The notes: generated from the sequence alone by a model not told the origin. DNA of 64,000 bases from UBA9611 sp965237595 (GCA_965237595.1 CBDEFY010000001.1:310001-374000); one strand, 5' to 3'. Positions 18,392-26,884 are shown, counted from the stretch's first letter. A program made the numbers and translations.

Positions 18392-18689
18392 CACCACGCC
18401 CCCATCTCCGACAACCTCGAGAGTCTCGACCTTGTCGGACCTAACCTTCCCCCAGAGGGGGCTTGCCTCTAAAGTATCTACCGCACCAAGTTTCCGGTTT
18501 GAACGGCGCCTGCCATATGTCTCCCTGCGCGTAGCGAAGGGTCTGCCAAGGTCATGATTGGAAGTTTCTTCGTCGCTTCACTCCTCAGAATGACAGTTTT
18601 GAGGCAAACCCGGGGAGAGTTAGGTTGGGGGTGAGATGTATTCGTCAGTTTTATCTAGATATGGCACTGGGTCTTATCTACCCTGGTCT
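18392..18689. repeat. intergenic composite repeat, copy A
   Basis: Non-coding DNA made of small repeats. 18397-18414 (CGCCCCCATCTCCGACAA) occurs in inverted orientation at 29917-29935. CTCGACCTTGTCGGA follows and is also found near 29909. CCCCCAGAGGGGG lies at about 18449. From 18465 to 18605 is a block of about 140 bp that recurs at 41334-41473, ending in the widespread CTCCTCAGAATGAC sequence. The closest shared stretch is GCGTAGCGAAGGGTCTGCCA. Confidence 0.75.
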
Positions 18690-20351
18690 TTAAAGGGCCG
18701 AGTCCCCTGGGTTGCTCAGCAAGGCCGGCCGAAGCAGAGGCAGAGCTGGGCCTCCAAAGGAAAGCAGGCGGTCATGGAATTCCTTTAAGCTGTAGGCGCT
18801 CCCCTGTTCTCTTCTGTACTCCTCCCTCAGCTTAAGAATCATCAACTTGCCCAGGGTGTAGTTCAGGTACCCAGGGTCGAAGGTCCCCCGCAATGCCTCC
18901 CGCCGGGCCGGCAATTCGGCCATGTAGGCGTTTTCCATGAAAAATCGGGTGGCGTCGTCCAGCGTCATCCCTTCCGTGTGCATCCAGAGGGAACACATGT
19001 AGCGGCAGTTCCGGACCAGGGCTTCCAGTAGCTGGGTCAGCAACAGTTTCGGCTGCCCCTTCCCGTACTCCGTTTCCAGCATCATCTGCTCGGTGTAATG
19101 GGCCCAGCCTTCCGTGAAGGAGTAGGACGTTGCAACCCGGTTGACCAGGGGCAGTTCCCGCCCGTACCGGTTGTGCAAGTGGTGCACGAAATGACCTGGG
19201 TATACCTCGTGGATGGAGATGACCTTCAAGGTGTCGTAGTTGAAGTTGGAGAGCCATTCCTCCCGCTGCTGGGCGGTCCAGTCGTCCTCCACGGGAGTTA
19301 CATAGTAGAAGGACTCCGTGGCCTTGGTCTCCAGAGCGCCGGCGCTGTCCATGGCGGCGAAGGCGTAGCGCATATAAGTAGGCGTCTCGATAACCTGACA
19401 GCGGTCCTCGGAGGGCACGCTAATCACGTCGAATTCGATGAGCGCCCGGCGGATGTCCTCCAGCATGTCCCGTGTCTCGGTTATCAGTTCCTGGGCCTGT
19501 GGGTGGTTGCGCCCAATCTCTTCGACGATCTCCGTAACCGAACGGCCCGGTGATATGCTCTCGGCTACTTCCTTTATCCGGGCCAGATTATCGTCGAGAT
19601 TGGCCTGTCCGATGGCCGCAATCTGGTTAAGAGGGGCTTCCAGGCCCTCGCCGGTGGCCAGCATACCCGAATAGAGCTCCGCCCCGATGGCGAACCCGTC
19701 CGGCCCGTATCCGCCGCGGGTCTTCAGCCGCTCCACAAATCGGTCAAGGGCGGCGGCGGCAGTTTCCCGGGCCTGATTGAATTCGCCCACGATTTGGGAG
19801 TCATTTACACCCTGGGCGGCTTGTGCCAGGTCGACCCGGTAGAACCGGGCCATGCCCGCGTAGCTCTCCACGCTCATGTCCACCACGTGCGAGGACAGCC
19901 GATCAGCCAGCGTCCGCTCCAGCACGTCCAGGAATTCAGGCGCCTGCCGCATGGCGGAGGCGGCTGACCGCAGCCGGTCCTTCAGCGGGGCGTAATCGCG
20001 GCGCATGTAACCGCTCACGTTCAGGTACCCGGTATGGCGCATAGGATTGTTTTCCAGGGGCTTGAGGTCATTGAAAATAAACAACTCCCGGCGTAAGAAC
20101 AGCTCCATTATCCGGTAGCTCATCCGGCCGGTCTCGTCCAGCGCGTGGGCATCCAGTGTGTGCAGCTCGGCGAGGCCGCGGCGCAGTTCTCCTTCGCGGC
20201 GGGCGTTCTGGGAGGGCGAGAGGTCGGGCAACCGGCCGTCGTATTCGTGCCGCCCGATCCTCGACCCGGCGGTGGGATAGAAGTCCCAGTGTTGCTCAAT
20301 CAACCTTTGAGACAACTGCTGAAATGCTGCTTCTGTTTCTTTCAGCGCCAT
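18690..20351 (-). CDS. DUF885 family metallo-hydrolase
   Basis: A 553-residue protein of the DUF885 family, thought to be gluzincin-like zinc carboxypeptidases. The zinc motif is SIHEVYPGHFVHHLH, an HExxPGH variant at about residue 380, with the downstream glutamate region SFTEGWAHYTEQMMLE. I choose ATG at 20351 (MALKETEAAF) because GAGGAG lies 4 nt upstream; an ATG at 20381 would add ten residues. No signal peptide is visible, so it is probably cytoplasmic. It is followed downstream by the composite repeat block. Confidence 0.88.
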   Translation of the reverse strand: MALKETEAAFQQLSQRLIEQHWDFYPTAGSRIGRHEYDGRLPDLSPSQNARREGELRRGLAELHTLDAHALDETGRMSYRIMELFLRRELFIFNDLKPLENNPMRHTGYLNVSGYMRRDYAPLKDRLRSAASAMRQAPEFLDVLERTLADRLSSHVVDMSVESYAGMARFYRVDLAQAAQGVNDSQIVGEFNQARETAAAALDRFVERLKTRGGYGPDGFAIGAELYSGMLATGEGLEAPLNQIAAIGQANLDDNLARIKEVAESISPGRSVTEIVEEIGRNHPQAQELITETRDMLEDIRRALIEFDVISVPSEDRCQVIETPTYMRYAFAAMDSAGALETKATESFYYVTPVEDDWTAQQREEWLSNFNYDTLKVISIHEVYPGHFVHHLHNRYGRELPLVNRVATSYSFTEGWAHYTEQMMLETEYGKGQPKLLLTQLLEALVRNCRYMCSLWMHTEGMTLDDATRFFMENAYMAELPARREALRGTFDPGYLNYTLGKLMILKLREEYRREQGSAYSLKEFHDRLLSFGGPALPLLRPALLSNPGDSAL

Positions 20352-20419
20352 ACCGCTCCTCAAATCAAAAGGGCGGCCCATTATGCGGGCCCCCCTTGTT
20401 CACCAGTGACCGGCCGCGG

Positions 20420-20734
20420 TTAGGGCAAGGTCTCGCTGATCTGGAATTGGGGTTCGATGTCGGTGTAGTTTGGGATGTCACCCATGATTTCGCCGGCATG
20501 GGACTTAAATGCCTCATGGACCTCTTCGGTGGTGTTGAAATGGAGGTGTACGAGGGCTATGAATGGGGCGGGAGCGTTGGGGTCTGTGCCCGATACGCCT
20601 TTCTCCATCTCGTATTTCACCAGGCCAACGGGACCCAGCAGGTTCTGGACCATAGGCATGTGGGTGGTGGACCAGTAGCCAAGGTCGAATTTTGTGCCTT
20701 CCTCATAGGGGTAGAGGACCGTGACTTTAATCAT
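20420..20734 (-). CDS. EthD family protein
   Basis: A 104-residue dimeric alpha/beta-barrel (ferredoxin-like) protein of the EthD family. The start is ATG at 20734 after AGGAG at 8-nt spacing (MIKVTVLYPYEEG). The family hallmarks are FDLGYWSTTHMPMVQNLLG near the N-terminus and FIALVHLHFNTTEEVHEAF in the middle. EthD was first described beside an ether-degrading P450; most relatives have no known activity, and no P450 is nearby. It lies upstream of the DUF885 gene in the same direction and may be in its operon. Confidence 0.85.
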   Translation of the reverse strand: MIKVTVLYPYEEGTKFDLGYWSTTHMPMVQNLLGPVGLVKYEMEKGVSGTDPNAPAPFIALVHLHFNTTEEVHEAFKSHAGEIMGDIPNYTDIEPQFQISETLP

Positions 20735-20956
20735 GTTGACGACTCCTATTTCGCTGGGAAATTTGGTAAAAATGTCGCAGCCTGTATGCGCTCCGCTCAG
20801 TTTACTAGGCGCGGAGGTTGGTGGCAATGCCGTGAAAATCGGACTCACAGGACACGGCATATGCATCTGATACAATGAATCCGCCCTAGCAGCGGTCCGG
20901 TATTCAATCGGGATATTTTTCCGGGTCTACCTTCTTTTCTTCGCGCCATCCAAGAT

Positions 20957-22345
20957 ATGCTTCAAAGACTACCCACCTTTCCCCGTGCTATTGTCCTCAT
21001 CGCCGCCCTCGTGGCAATCCCGGCCTTGCTGGCCTGTTCCTCGTCCCCGGACGCGCCAGGTGGCGAAGAACCCTCGGTCGGCCTGGCGCTGGTCTGGGAA
21101 GCTTGGGAACAGATTAGTCAAAGCTACGCCAGTTCAGGCTCTTTGGACGCCGATTCCGCAGTGTCCGGCGCGATGGGCAGGGTCTTGGGCCTGGTTGACG
21201 TTTCTCCCTACCCCTTCTTGACAGAGGTCGGCCGGATCCGCGGCCAGCCCCCGTCCGACGTTCCAGGCGAGTTGGTCGACCTATGGCGGGCGGCGGCGAA
21301 ATATCAGGCAGAAAACCCGGAGTTCGACCCATCCACGGTTGCCGAAGCAGCTATTGCAGGGATGTTGGACGGCCTTGGCGACCCGTCTGCTGTATTCCTG
21401 AATGCCAGCCAATATCCCTTGGCCAAGGAGAACCTGGAAAGCAGCAGAGAAGGCAGCTACCTTGGCATTGGAGCCAGGGTGGTCTCGCAAGACGACCTGA
21501 TTGTGCTGTTCCCATTCACGGGTTCGCCTGCCGAGAGAGCGGGCATCGAACCGGGCGACATCTTGGTGGCAGTGGCGGGCGAATCAGTGGCTGGGCAGGG
21601 AGTGCAGGAGGTGGTCGGCAAGGTGGCAGGGCCCGAGGGGACCAAGGTTGCCCTGCGGGTCCTGCGGCCGGGGGAGCCTGAACCTGTCGACATAGAAGTG
21701 TTTCGGGGCACGATCGAACTGCCGTCGGTGGCCAGTCAACTCGTTCCGGGTGGTATCGGCTACATGCGCATCTCCCGGTTCGGTGACAATACCGGCGAGC
21801 AGGTGTTCAGCGCCCTGGAAAATCTGAACCGGTTCGATCTGCTGGCTCTGATTGTGGACGTAAGAACCAACCCCGGCGGGTCGCCGGAAGCGGCCAAGGA
21901 AACTGCCGGGCAATTCCTACCCGAGGGCAGCGTGTTTGGATACCTTGAAGGTCGAGACGGCGCGCGCGTTGAAGAAACCATTGGTCCAAATGAGAACCGT
22001 CTGGACCTTGATGAACTGCTGATAGCGGTGCTGGTCAATGAGGGGACGGGCCGCGAGGCCGAAACCCTGGCCGGAGCCTTGCAGGACTCCGGGCGGGCAA
22101 CATTGTTCGGGGTGCCGACCTTCGGCGACGCATCAGCCTACGAATTTGTGGAATTAAGCAATGGTTCGGCCATGTACCTGCCGGTTTTCCGCTGGTACAC
22201 GCCGTCGGGCAAGCTGCTGGGTAAGGTTGGGTTGACGCCCGATTTCGAGGTCCATTCCGAGGTTGAACAGGAAGGCTACGGTGGTGAGAGCCAGTTCAAC
22301 CGTGCTTACGAATTTCTGGACGGCCAGTTGCCCCCGTTCCGTTAG
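20957..22345 (+). CDS. S41-protease-like lipoprotein lacking catalytic residues
   Basis: A 462-residue secreted lipoprotein. The signal sequence ends in the lipobox ALLAC (Cys27). It has the layout of C-terminal processing peptidases: N-terminal helical part, PDZ domain at about 165-245 (YLGIGARVVSQDD; SPAERAGIEPGDILVAV) and a S41 core (IGYMRISRF; VDVRTNPGGSPEAA; YTPSGKLLGKVGLTPDFEV). The catalytic serine segment, normally SASASE, reads TGREAE with no serine. The catalytic lysine position (FGKG in active enzymes) reads FGDA. Both key residues are therefore missing and the protein should be a pseudo-protease, perhaps a binding or scaffold protein at the cell surface. Confidence 0.85.
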   Translation: MLQRLPTFPRAIVLIAALVAIPALLACSSSPDAPGGEEPSVGLALVWEAWEQISQSYASSGSLDADSAVSGAMGRVLGLVDVSPYPFLTEVGRIRGQPPSDVPGELVDLWRAAAKYQAENPEFDPSTVAEAAIAGMLDGLGDPSAVFLNASQYPLAKENLESSREGSYLGIGARVVSQDDLIVLFPFTGSPAERAGIEPGDILVAVAGESVAGQGVQEVVGKVAGPEGTKVALRVLRPGEPEPVDIEVFRGTIELPSVASQLVPGGIGYMRISRFGDNTGEQVFSALENLNRFDLLALIVDVRTNPGGSPEAAKETAGQFLPEGSVFGYLEGRDGARVEETIGPNENRLDLDELLIAVLVNEGTGREAETLAGALQDSGRATLFGVPTFGDASAYEFVELSNGSAMYLPVFRWYTPSGKLLGKVGLTPDFEVHSEVEQEGYGGESQFNRAYEFLDGQLPPFR

Positions 22346-22522
22346 AACTGGTCCAATTTTTGTGCCGAGTCGTCATATTCAGCTCGAAACTATTCCAAGA
22401 CAAGCGTTGACCGAATTTAAAGTTTACCGCCGTACTGATTCTACGTAGGCTGCGTACGGCCACTACAGACACCAAGGATTCAGGACTGGGCTCGCGCAAT
22501 CGCCAAAAGCTGAGGTCGCACC

Positions 22523-22741
22523 ATGTCAAAGCTGCTGGAAGAAGCCTTCGCCAAGCTCAAGGAGCTATCGGAAGCGGACCAAGATTCCATAGCAACCTGG
22601 TTGCTCGAGGAGTTGGAATCTGAGAGGCGCTGGGAGAAGCTCTTGTCCGAGTCAAGCGATGCTCTTGGGCGCCTGGCGGATGAAGCGCTGGCCTAACATG
22701 CGGATGGTCGCACCAAAGAGCTTGACCCTGACAAATTGTGA
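22523..22741 (+). pseudogene. antitoxin of a RelE/ParE-type module, truncated by a nonsense codon
   Basis: ATG 22523 opens a frame of 57 codons starting MSKLLEEAFAKLKEL, with AIATWLLEE-like and ESERRWEKLLSES helices typical of a small antitoxin family. It ends at TAA 22694-22696. The same frame continues after the TAA with HADGRTKELDPDKL and a TGA at 22739-22741, which is the usual family C-terminus. The TAA most simply replaces a GAA codon. The first 57 residues might still be made, but the toxin-binding tail would be lost. Confidence 0.75.
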
Positions 22742-23000
22742 TCTCGCGAACCGCGGCCTCTTTCCGCAGGGCCTACAGTCGGCTTCCCCAACGCATCCAG
22801 CGTCGCGCTAGAGAGTCCTACCGCCTCCTATAGACAATCCGTCGGATCCAAGCCTAAGGTTCAGGCAGGTTCACCCCACGAGGCCCATTTACTCCGCGAG
22901 GATTACGCTTGCATACCGCGCGCTGGGGGTAAGAGAAGGCGACGAGATGATTTGGTTCTGGATTGGTACGAATGGAGACTACGAGAGATTGATTGCCTGA
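22738..23000 (+). pseudogene. RelE/ParE-type toxin, frameshifted
   Basis: A GTG at 22738 overlaps the original antitoxin stop as GTGA, the usual coupled arrangement. The first part reads VISRTAASFRRAYSRLPQRI then QRRARESYRLL and stops at TAG about 22834. In the frame reached by adding one base, the protein resumes as NPSDPSLRFRQVHPTRPIY, ARITLAYRALGVREGDEM and IWFWIGTNGDYERLIA, ending at TGA 22998-23000. Together these make a normal toxin of about 87 residues, so a single-base deletion near 22830-22840 explains the break. The toxin should be inactive. Confidence 0.8.
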
Positions 23001-23243
23001 CGCCCGTAAAACCAATGCGCCGGTCTCGGAAAGTCGAAGTCCTGACTGTGAGTCAATTCTTTTGGCCTAAGTGCCAAAAGAACCAAAAGAAGTTTCCGGA
23101 GTCGGATGACTCAGTCTGGATGCAACAAGTTCGATAAGCGTCCGGGTTGGCCAGGCATCCCGATTGGATCGAGGAGCATTCAATGCTCCCTTCTCCGTGA
23201 TTTCTGGCCGGCAGCCGTAGCGCTGGAATTTGGATGAAAAGAC
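23001..23243. other. non-coding region with hairpins between TA remnant and ribosomal cluster
   Basis: Holds a perfect 10-bp inverted repeat (TTCTTTTGGC / GCCAAAAGAA, 23057-23082) and a smaller GGAGCAT/ATGCTCC hairpin at about 23173-23190. No gene is supported. Confidence 0.45.
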
Positions 23244-23272
23244 AAGGCCTCTACCATCGGAGAGGCCTTTTT
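23244..23272 (-). terminator. Rho-independent terminator, probably bidirectional
   Basis: Stem AAGGCCTCT / AGAGGCCTT with an 8-nt loop, followed by TTTTT on the plus strand and by a T-rich TTGTCTTTT on the minus strand. It sits just past the last gene of the minus-strand tuf-rplL cluster and most likely ends that transcript. Confidence 0.7.
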
Positions 23273-23310
23273 GGTTTTCTCCCAAGAGATTGGAAGGCAG
23301 ATCATCCGGC

Positions 23311-23535
23311 CTAGCCGCCGTTGTCATCCTGGCAGCGGAGACATACGTAGGTGCTGACATCCTCTGGGATGCTGTCGCTGGCCACGTTGCGCTTTCGGTT
23401 GCACACCGAACAGACCACCGTCTCAGTGGCAGGAGACGGGGCTCGTGTGGTTACGGTATTGGCCCCGCGGAACCCAACGTAGTCGGAATTTTGTTCCTGC
23501 AACCGTAGGAAGCGCTCCCTGTCTTTGCGACCCAA
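23311..23535 (-). CDS. small zinc-ribbon protein downstream of rplL
   Basis: A 74-residue basic protein starting MGRKDRERFLRLQEQN, with two CxxC pairs (VVCSVCNRKRN and YVCLRCQDDNGG) that should bind one zinc. It lies 30 nt downstream of rplL on the same strand and before the terminator, so it is probably the last gene of the ribosomal operon, in the place where rpoB is found in many bacteria. I do not recognise a named family. Confidence 0.65.
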   Translation of the reverse strand: MGRKDRERFLRLQEQNSDYVGFRGANTVTTRAPSPATETVVCSVCNRKRNVASDSIPEDVSTYVCLRCQDDNGG

Positions 23536-23565
23536 TTGACCCTCCTGGCGGTGCCGGGGAGGTGG

Positions 23566-23958
23566 CTACTTAATCTCCACGGCGGCCCCGGCCTCTTCCA
23601 GCTTGCCCTTGATCTGGTCGGCTTCTTCTTTGGCCACGCCTTCTTTGATTGCGGCGGGGGCGGATTCCACCAACTCTTTGGCCTCGCGCAAGCCCAGGGA
23701 AGTGACCTCGCGCACGGCCTTAATAACGTTTATCTTGTTGGGGCCGATTTCCTTGAGGTTGACTTCAAATTCCGACTGTTCTTCGGCGGTGGCGGCTCCC
23801 CCGCCATCGGCCGAGGCTCCGCCGGCAGCGGGTACGGCGGCAACGGCCACCGGGGCCGAGGCGCTGATGCCGAACTCGTCTTCCAGGGACTTCACCATGT
23901 CGGATAGCTCCATCACGTTCATCTGTTTGATTGCTTCTAAGATTTCGTCCTTGGTCAA
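23566..23958 (-). CDS. rplL: 50S ribosomal protein bL12
   Basis: Forms the flexible ribosomal stalk that recruits translation GTPases. 130 residues: N-terminal dimerisation helix (KDEILEAIKQMNVMELSDMV), an Ala/Gly-rich hinge (AAVPAAGGASADGGGAA) and the conserved C-terminal domain (NKINVIKAVREVTSLGLRE, AKELVESAPAAIKEGV). It follows rplJ in the standard order. It is complete with normal length. Confidence 0.97.
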   Translation of the reverse strand: MTKDEILEAIKQMNVMELSDMVKSLEDEFGISASAPVAVAAVPAAGGASADGGGAATAEEQSEFEVNLKEIGPNKINVIKAVREVTSLGLREAKELVESAPAAIKEGVAKEEADQIKGKLEEAGAAVEIK

Positions 23959-24018
23959 AATGCCTCCTGTCTTCCTATCAGAGTTGATTAGGTCTTTATG
24001 ATTGACTTGCCGGTGGGG

Positions 24019-24756
24019 TTATTCCGAATCGGCGTCCCCATCAGCTTCTGGGTCCGGTTCCGGCTCGGCTTCGGCCTCAGGCTCGGACGCCTCTACGGTT
24101 TCTGCTGCGGGCTCCTCATCCACCGAGGCTTCCGCCACTGGTGCTTCCGCTGCTCGTCTTTCCTCCGCCACCGCTGTTGCTTCCGGCTCTGCGGTGGCTT
24201 CAGGTTCCGGTTCCGGCGTCGGCGCGGGCGCTTCTGCTTCCATCTGGCCCACCCGGGCGTGCAGTACGTTGTCCAAGCCCTGCAACGGGCCATTCAGGAC
24301 GGCCAGAAGCCGGGCGATGGGCGCTTGCATCTGGCCAAGTAGAATGGCCAGTAATTGGGGCTTTGGCGGCAACGAGGCCAGCCTGGTCACTTCGCCGGCG
24401 GACATCGGAGTCCCGTCGCCCATGACGGCGCCCTGGATGGCCAGGGCCGATTGTCCGCTCCGGATATAATCGGCCACCACCTTGGCGGCTGCCGCCGGGT
24501 CGTCATATCCCAGGGCAATGGCCGTTGGGCCCTGGACCATCTCTTTTATCTGGGGTTTTTGGGCTTCATCGGCAGCCAGAGAGAGCAAGGTGTTCTTAAC
24601 GATGGTGAAATCCACGCCGCCGCCCCGCATGGCGCGGCGCAGTTGGACCATCTGGTTTACTGAGATGCCCGAATAGCTGGTGGTCATCGCAATGGTGCTG
24701 CGCTCCAGCCGGTCCTTGATGTCCTGGACCCGGTCGATTTTTTGCTGGGTGGGCAA
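24019..24756 (-). CDS. rplJ: 50S ribosomal protein uL10 with acidic tail
   Basis: Base of the ribosomal stalk, binding 23S rRNA and bL12 dimers. I choose TTG 24756 because GGAGGAA lies 5 nt upstream and the protein then starts PTQQKIDRVQDIKDRL. An upstream start would add a non-conserved segment taken from the leader RNA. The core ends near residue 175 (GPLQGLDNVLHARVGQME). A tail of about 70 residues rich in Glu, Ala and Pro follows (PTPEPEPEATAEPEA), giving 245 residues against 165-175 in most bacteria. It is in the operon rplK-rplA-rplJ-rplL. Confidence 0.95.
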   Translation of the reverse strand: MPTQQKIDRVQDIKDRLERSTIAMTTSYSGISVNQMVQLRRAMRGGGVDFTIVKNTLLSLAADEAQKPQIKEMVQGPTAIALGYDDPAAAAKVVADYIRSGQSALAIQGAVMGDGTPMSAGEVTRLASLPPKPQLLAILLGQMQAPIARLLAVLNGPLQGLDNVLHARVGQMEAEAPAPTPEPEPEATAEPEATAVAEERRAAEAPVAEASVDEEPAAETVEASEPEAEAEPEPDPEADGDADSE

Positions 24757-24978
24757 TCTATTCCTCCAAAATATTCCCCCGAAAATTCTCCAAGAAAAAT
24801 CCGGGGCAATAAAAAATCCCTGCACCAAAGACGCGGCGCAGGGAGTCGGGTACTCCGAGTTACTGTCCGTCGCGCCTAGGCGGGCGGCTTGCGCATTTAG
24901 CCCCGAAAGGGGACCCGCGGTCTCTGGCGTATTGCTTCTTCGATTGTAAAGTCTGGGTTTTAAAACCGTGATGCCGGG
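24757..24978 (-). promoter_or_regulatory. L10-leader-like region upstream of rplJ
   Basis: A 222-nt gap between rplA and rplJ. Read on the minus strand it contains AGACCGCGGG, a structured GC-rich part and, near its 3' end, a terminator-like hairpin. This is the place and shape of the ribosomal L10 leader, which binds L10 (or L10-L12) to control rplJL expression. The assignment rests on position and partial motif resemblance. Confidence 0.55.
24811..24843 (-). terminator. attenuator hairpin before rplJ
   Basis: On the minus strand, CCCTGCGCC pairs with GGTGCAGGG and is followed by ATTTTTTATT, 55 nt before the rplJ start. It should act as an intrinsic terminator within the leader, thereby controlling read-through into rplJ-rplL. 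Confidence 0.7.
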
Positions 24979-25695
24979 TTATTCGGGCGATTCCAATGCC
25001 TGCAAGGCCGTCAGGTCCAGCGGGACGCTGGGGCCCATGGTCGATGTGATATAGGCCGACCGGAAGAAGGGTCCTTTAATATTCTCAGGCCGGTCCCTCA
25101 TTATAGCACTGGCCAGGGTGGCCAGGTTGTCCACCAGCATGTCGGCGTCGAAGCTCACCTTGCCGACCGACGAATGGATGATGGCGGTGCGGTCGGTCCG
25201 GTATTCGGTCCGTCCGCCCTTGGCTTCTTGAATCGCTCGGGGCAGGTCTTGGGGTTGGACCATGGTGCCGGACCGGGGGTTGGGCATGAGGCCCCGGCGG
25301 CCTAAGATTCGGCCCAACTTACCAATCTTGGGCATCACCTGGGGGGTGGCCAGGCCGACTTCAAACTCGATCCAGCCCCCTTCTATCTTCTCGATGAGGT
25401 CGTCTTCACCAACGAAGTCCGCTCCGGCGGCGCGGGCCTCCTCCGCACCCTCGGCGCCAGCGAAGACCACCACGCGGATTGTCTTGCCCAGTCCGTGGGG
25501 CAGGCTGCAAACACCGCGGATCATCTGGTCGGCGTGCCGGGGATCGACGTTGGTCCGGATGTGCAACTCAACGGTCTCGTCGAATTTGGCGGTGGATACC
25601 TCTTTAAGCAGTTCCATGGCTTCTTTGGGCCCGTAACTCTTTTCCAGGTCCACCTTTTCCGCGACAGCGCTGTATCGCCGGCTGTGCTTGACCAT
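24979..25695 (-). CDS. rplA: 50S ribosomal protein uL1
   Basis: Binds the L1 stalk of 23S rRNA and helps release deacylated tRNA. 238 residues: YGPKEAMELLKEVSTAKFDE, VELHIRTNVDPRHADQMIRG, GRILGRRGLMPNPRSGTM and KGPFFRSAYITSTMGPSVPL are all typical. It starts 5 nt after rplK and is followed by the L10 leader. Confidence 0.97.
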   Translation of the reverse strand: MVKHSRRYSAVAEKVDLEKSYGPKEAMELLKEVSTAKFDETVELHIRTNVDPRHADQMIRGVCSLPHGLGKTIRVVVFAGAEGAEEARAAGADFVGEDDLIEKIEGGWIEFEVGLATPQVMPKIGKLGRILGRRGLMPNPRSGTMVQPQDLPRAIQEAKGGRTEYRTDRTAIIHSSVGKVSFDADMLVDNLATLASAIMRDRPENIKGPFFRSAYITSTMGPSVPLDLTALQALESPE

Positions 25696-25700
25696 GGTTG

Positions 25701-26126
25701 CTATTCTCCTACGTCGATGCCCATGCTGCGGGCGGTACCGGCAATGATGGCCATCGCTTCGTCAACGGTGCCGGCGTTCAGGTCGACCATCTTCGATTCG
25801 GCAATCTCCCGGAGTTGCTGACGGCTGACACGGCCAACGCTGCCCTCGTGGAAATCGGAAGTCCCCTTCTCCACTCCCGCCGCCTTGCGCAACAGGTCAG
25901 ACGCCGGCGGGGTGCGGGTTACGAAGGCGAAAGAACGGTCCTCGTAGACGGTCAGGTGCACCGGGACAATGGTCCCAGCTTGGTTGGCCGTCTTGGCGTT
26001 GTATTCCTTGACGAACCCCATGATATTGACGCCGTGTTGGCCCAGCGCGGGACCCACCGGAGGGGCTGGCGTCGCCTTGCCGGCTTCTAGCTGCAATTTA
26101 ATGATGGCCCTAACTTTCTTCGCCAA
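25701..26126 (-). CDS. rplK: 50S ribosomal protein uL11
   Basis: Forms the GTPase-associated centre of the 50S subunit with 23S rRNA. 141 residues, beginning MAKKVRAIIKLQLEAGKATP with the PPVGPALGQHGVNIMGF signature and the C-terminal GTARSMGIDV. Normal length. It follows nusG by 81 nt. Confidence 0.97.
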   Translation of the reverse strand: MAKKVRAIIKLQLEAGKATPAPPVGPALGQHGVNIMGFVKEYNAKTANQAGTIVPVHLTVYEDRSFAFVTRTPPASDLLRKAAGVEKGTSDFHEGSVGRVSRQQLREIAESKMVDLNAGTVDEAMAIIAGTARSMGIDVGE

Positions 26127-26207
26127 TGGGGGCTCCTAGATAACACTCTTGATTGGTTTAGGCCCCGTCCTAGATCCGTTCCACTTGCCTAGAACTGTTC
26201 CAACTGC

Positions 26208-26786
26208 TTAGATTCGCTCCACTTGGAGGAAGTCCAGTTCCACGGGCGTTTCACGCCCGAAGAAGGATACCATAACCCGGACCTTGCCCTTGCCTTCGTC
26301 CACGTCGTTGATGGAGCCGATGAAGTCCACAAAGGGGCCTTCGGTGATGCGCACAGTCTCACCGCGCTCCAGGCCGATATTTACGCGCATGGGGTCCGAG
26401 TCCACCTGCTTCAAGATGTCTTCCATCTGTTTGTCTTCCAGGGGAACCGGCTTGGGCCGTTTGTCGTGTTCGTCCTCGGTCGACACGAACCCGGTTACGC
26501 CGGGGGTGTTCCGCACGGCGTACCAGCTTTCGTCGTCCATGGTCATCTGGACCAAGATGTAGCCGGGGAACAGCTTCTTGCGTTCCGAGCGCCTCTCGCC
26601 GTCCTTGAAGACCACTTCTTCTTCGGTGGGGACCAAGACCTCATTGATGCGGTCCTGCATGTCCAGGCTCTGGATGCGCAGGCGGAGGTTCTTTTCTACC
26701 AGGTCTTCCTGTCCGGAGTAGGTGTGGACGATATACCAGCGGGGGCCTTGGGTCTCTTCTGCTTCCGATGTATCTCTTGTAGTCAT
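26208..26786 (-). CDS. nusG: transcription termination/antitermination protein NusG
   Basis: Binds RNA polymerase, linking it to Rho or to the ribosome. 192 residues: N-terminal NGN domain (PRWYIVHTYSGQEDLVEKNL; KKLFPGYILVQMTMDDESWY) and C-terminal KOW domain (GETVRITEGPFVDFIGSI; RVMVSFFGRETPVELDF). There is a short charged linker between the two. It lies between secE and rplK, the standard bacterial order. Confidence 0.97.
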   Translation of the reverse strand: MTTRDTSEAEETQGPRWYIVHTYSGQEDLVEKNLRLRIQSLDMQDRINEVLVPTEEEVVFKDGERRSERKKLFPGYILVQMTMDDESWYAVRNTPGVTGFVSTEDEHDKRPKPVPLEDKQMEDILKQVDSDPMRVNIGLERGETVRITEGPFVDFIGSINDVDEGKGKVRVMVSFFGRETPVELDFLQVERI

Positions 26787-26884
26787 GATGCAATGTCCGA
26801 TGGTGGGTCAATCAGAAAGGGGCAGCGCCAAGACGCTGCCGACTTTATTGCTAAAGTGGGGTCTCTGGGAGTTGGGCCCGGCCC

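Noticed and set aside
23067..23360. A 97-residue minus-strand protein frame
   Set aside because: It runs through hairpins and the terminator, has no ribosome binding site and no recognisable motif; it is judged a chance open frame.
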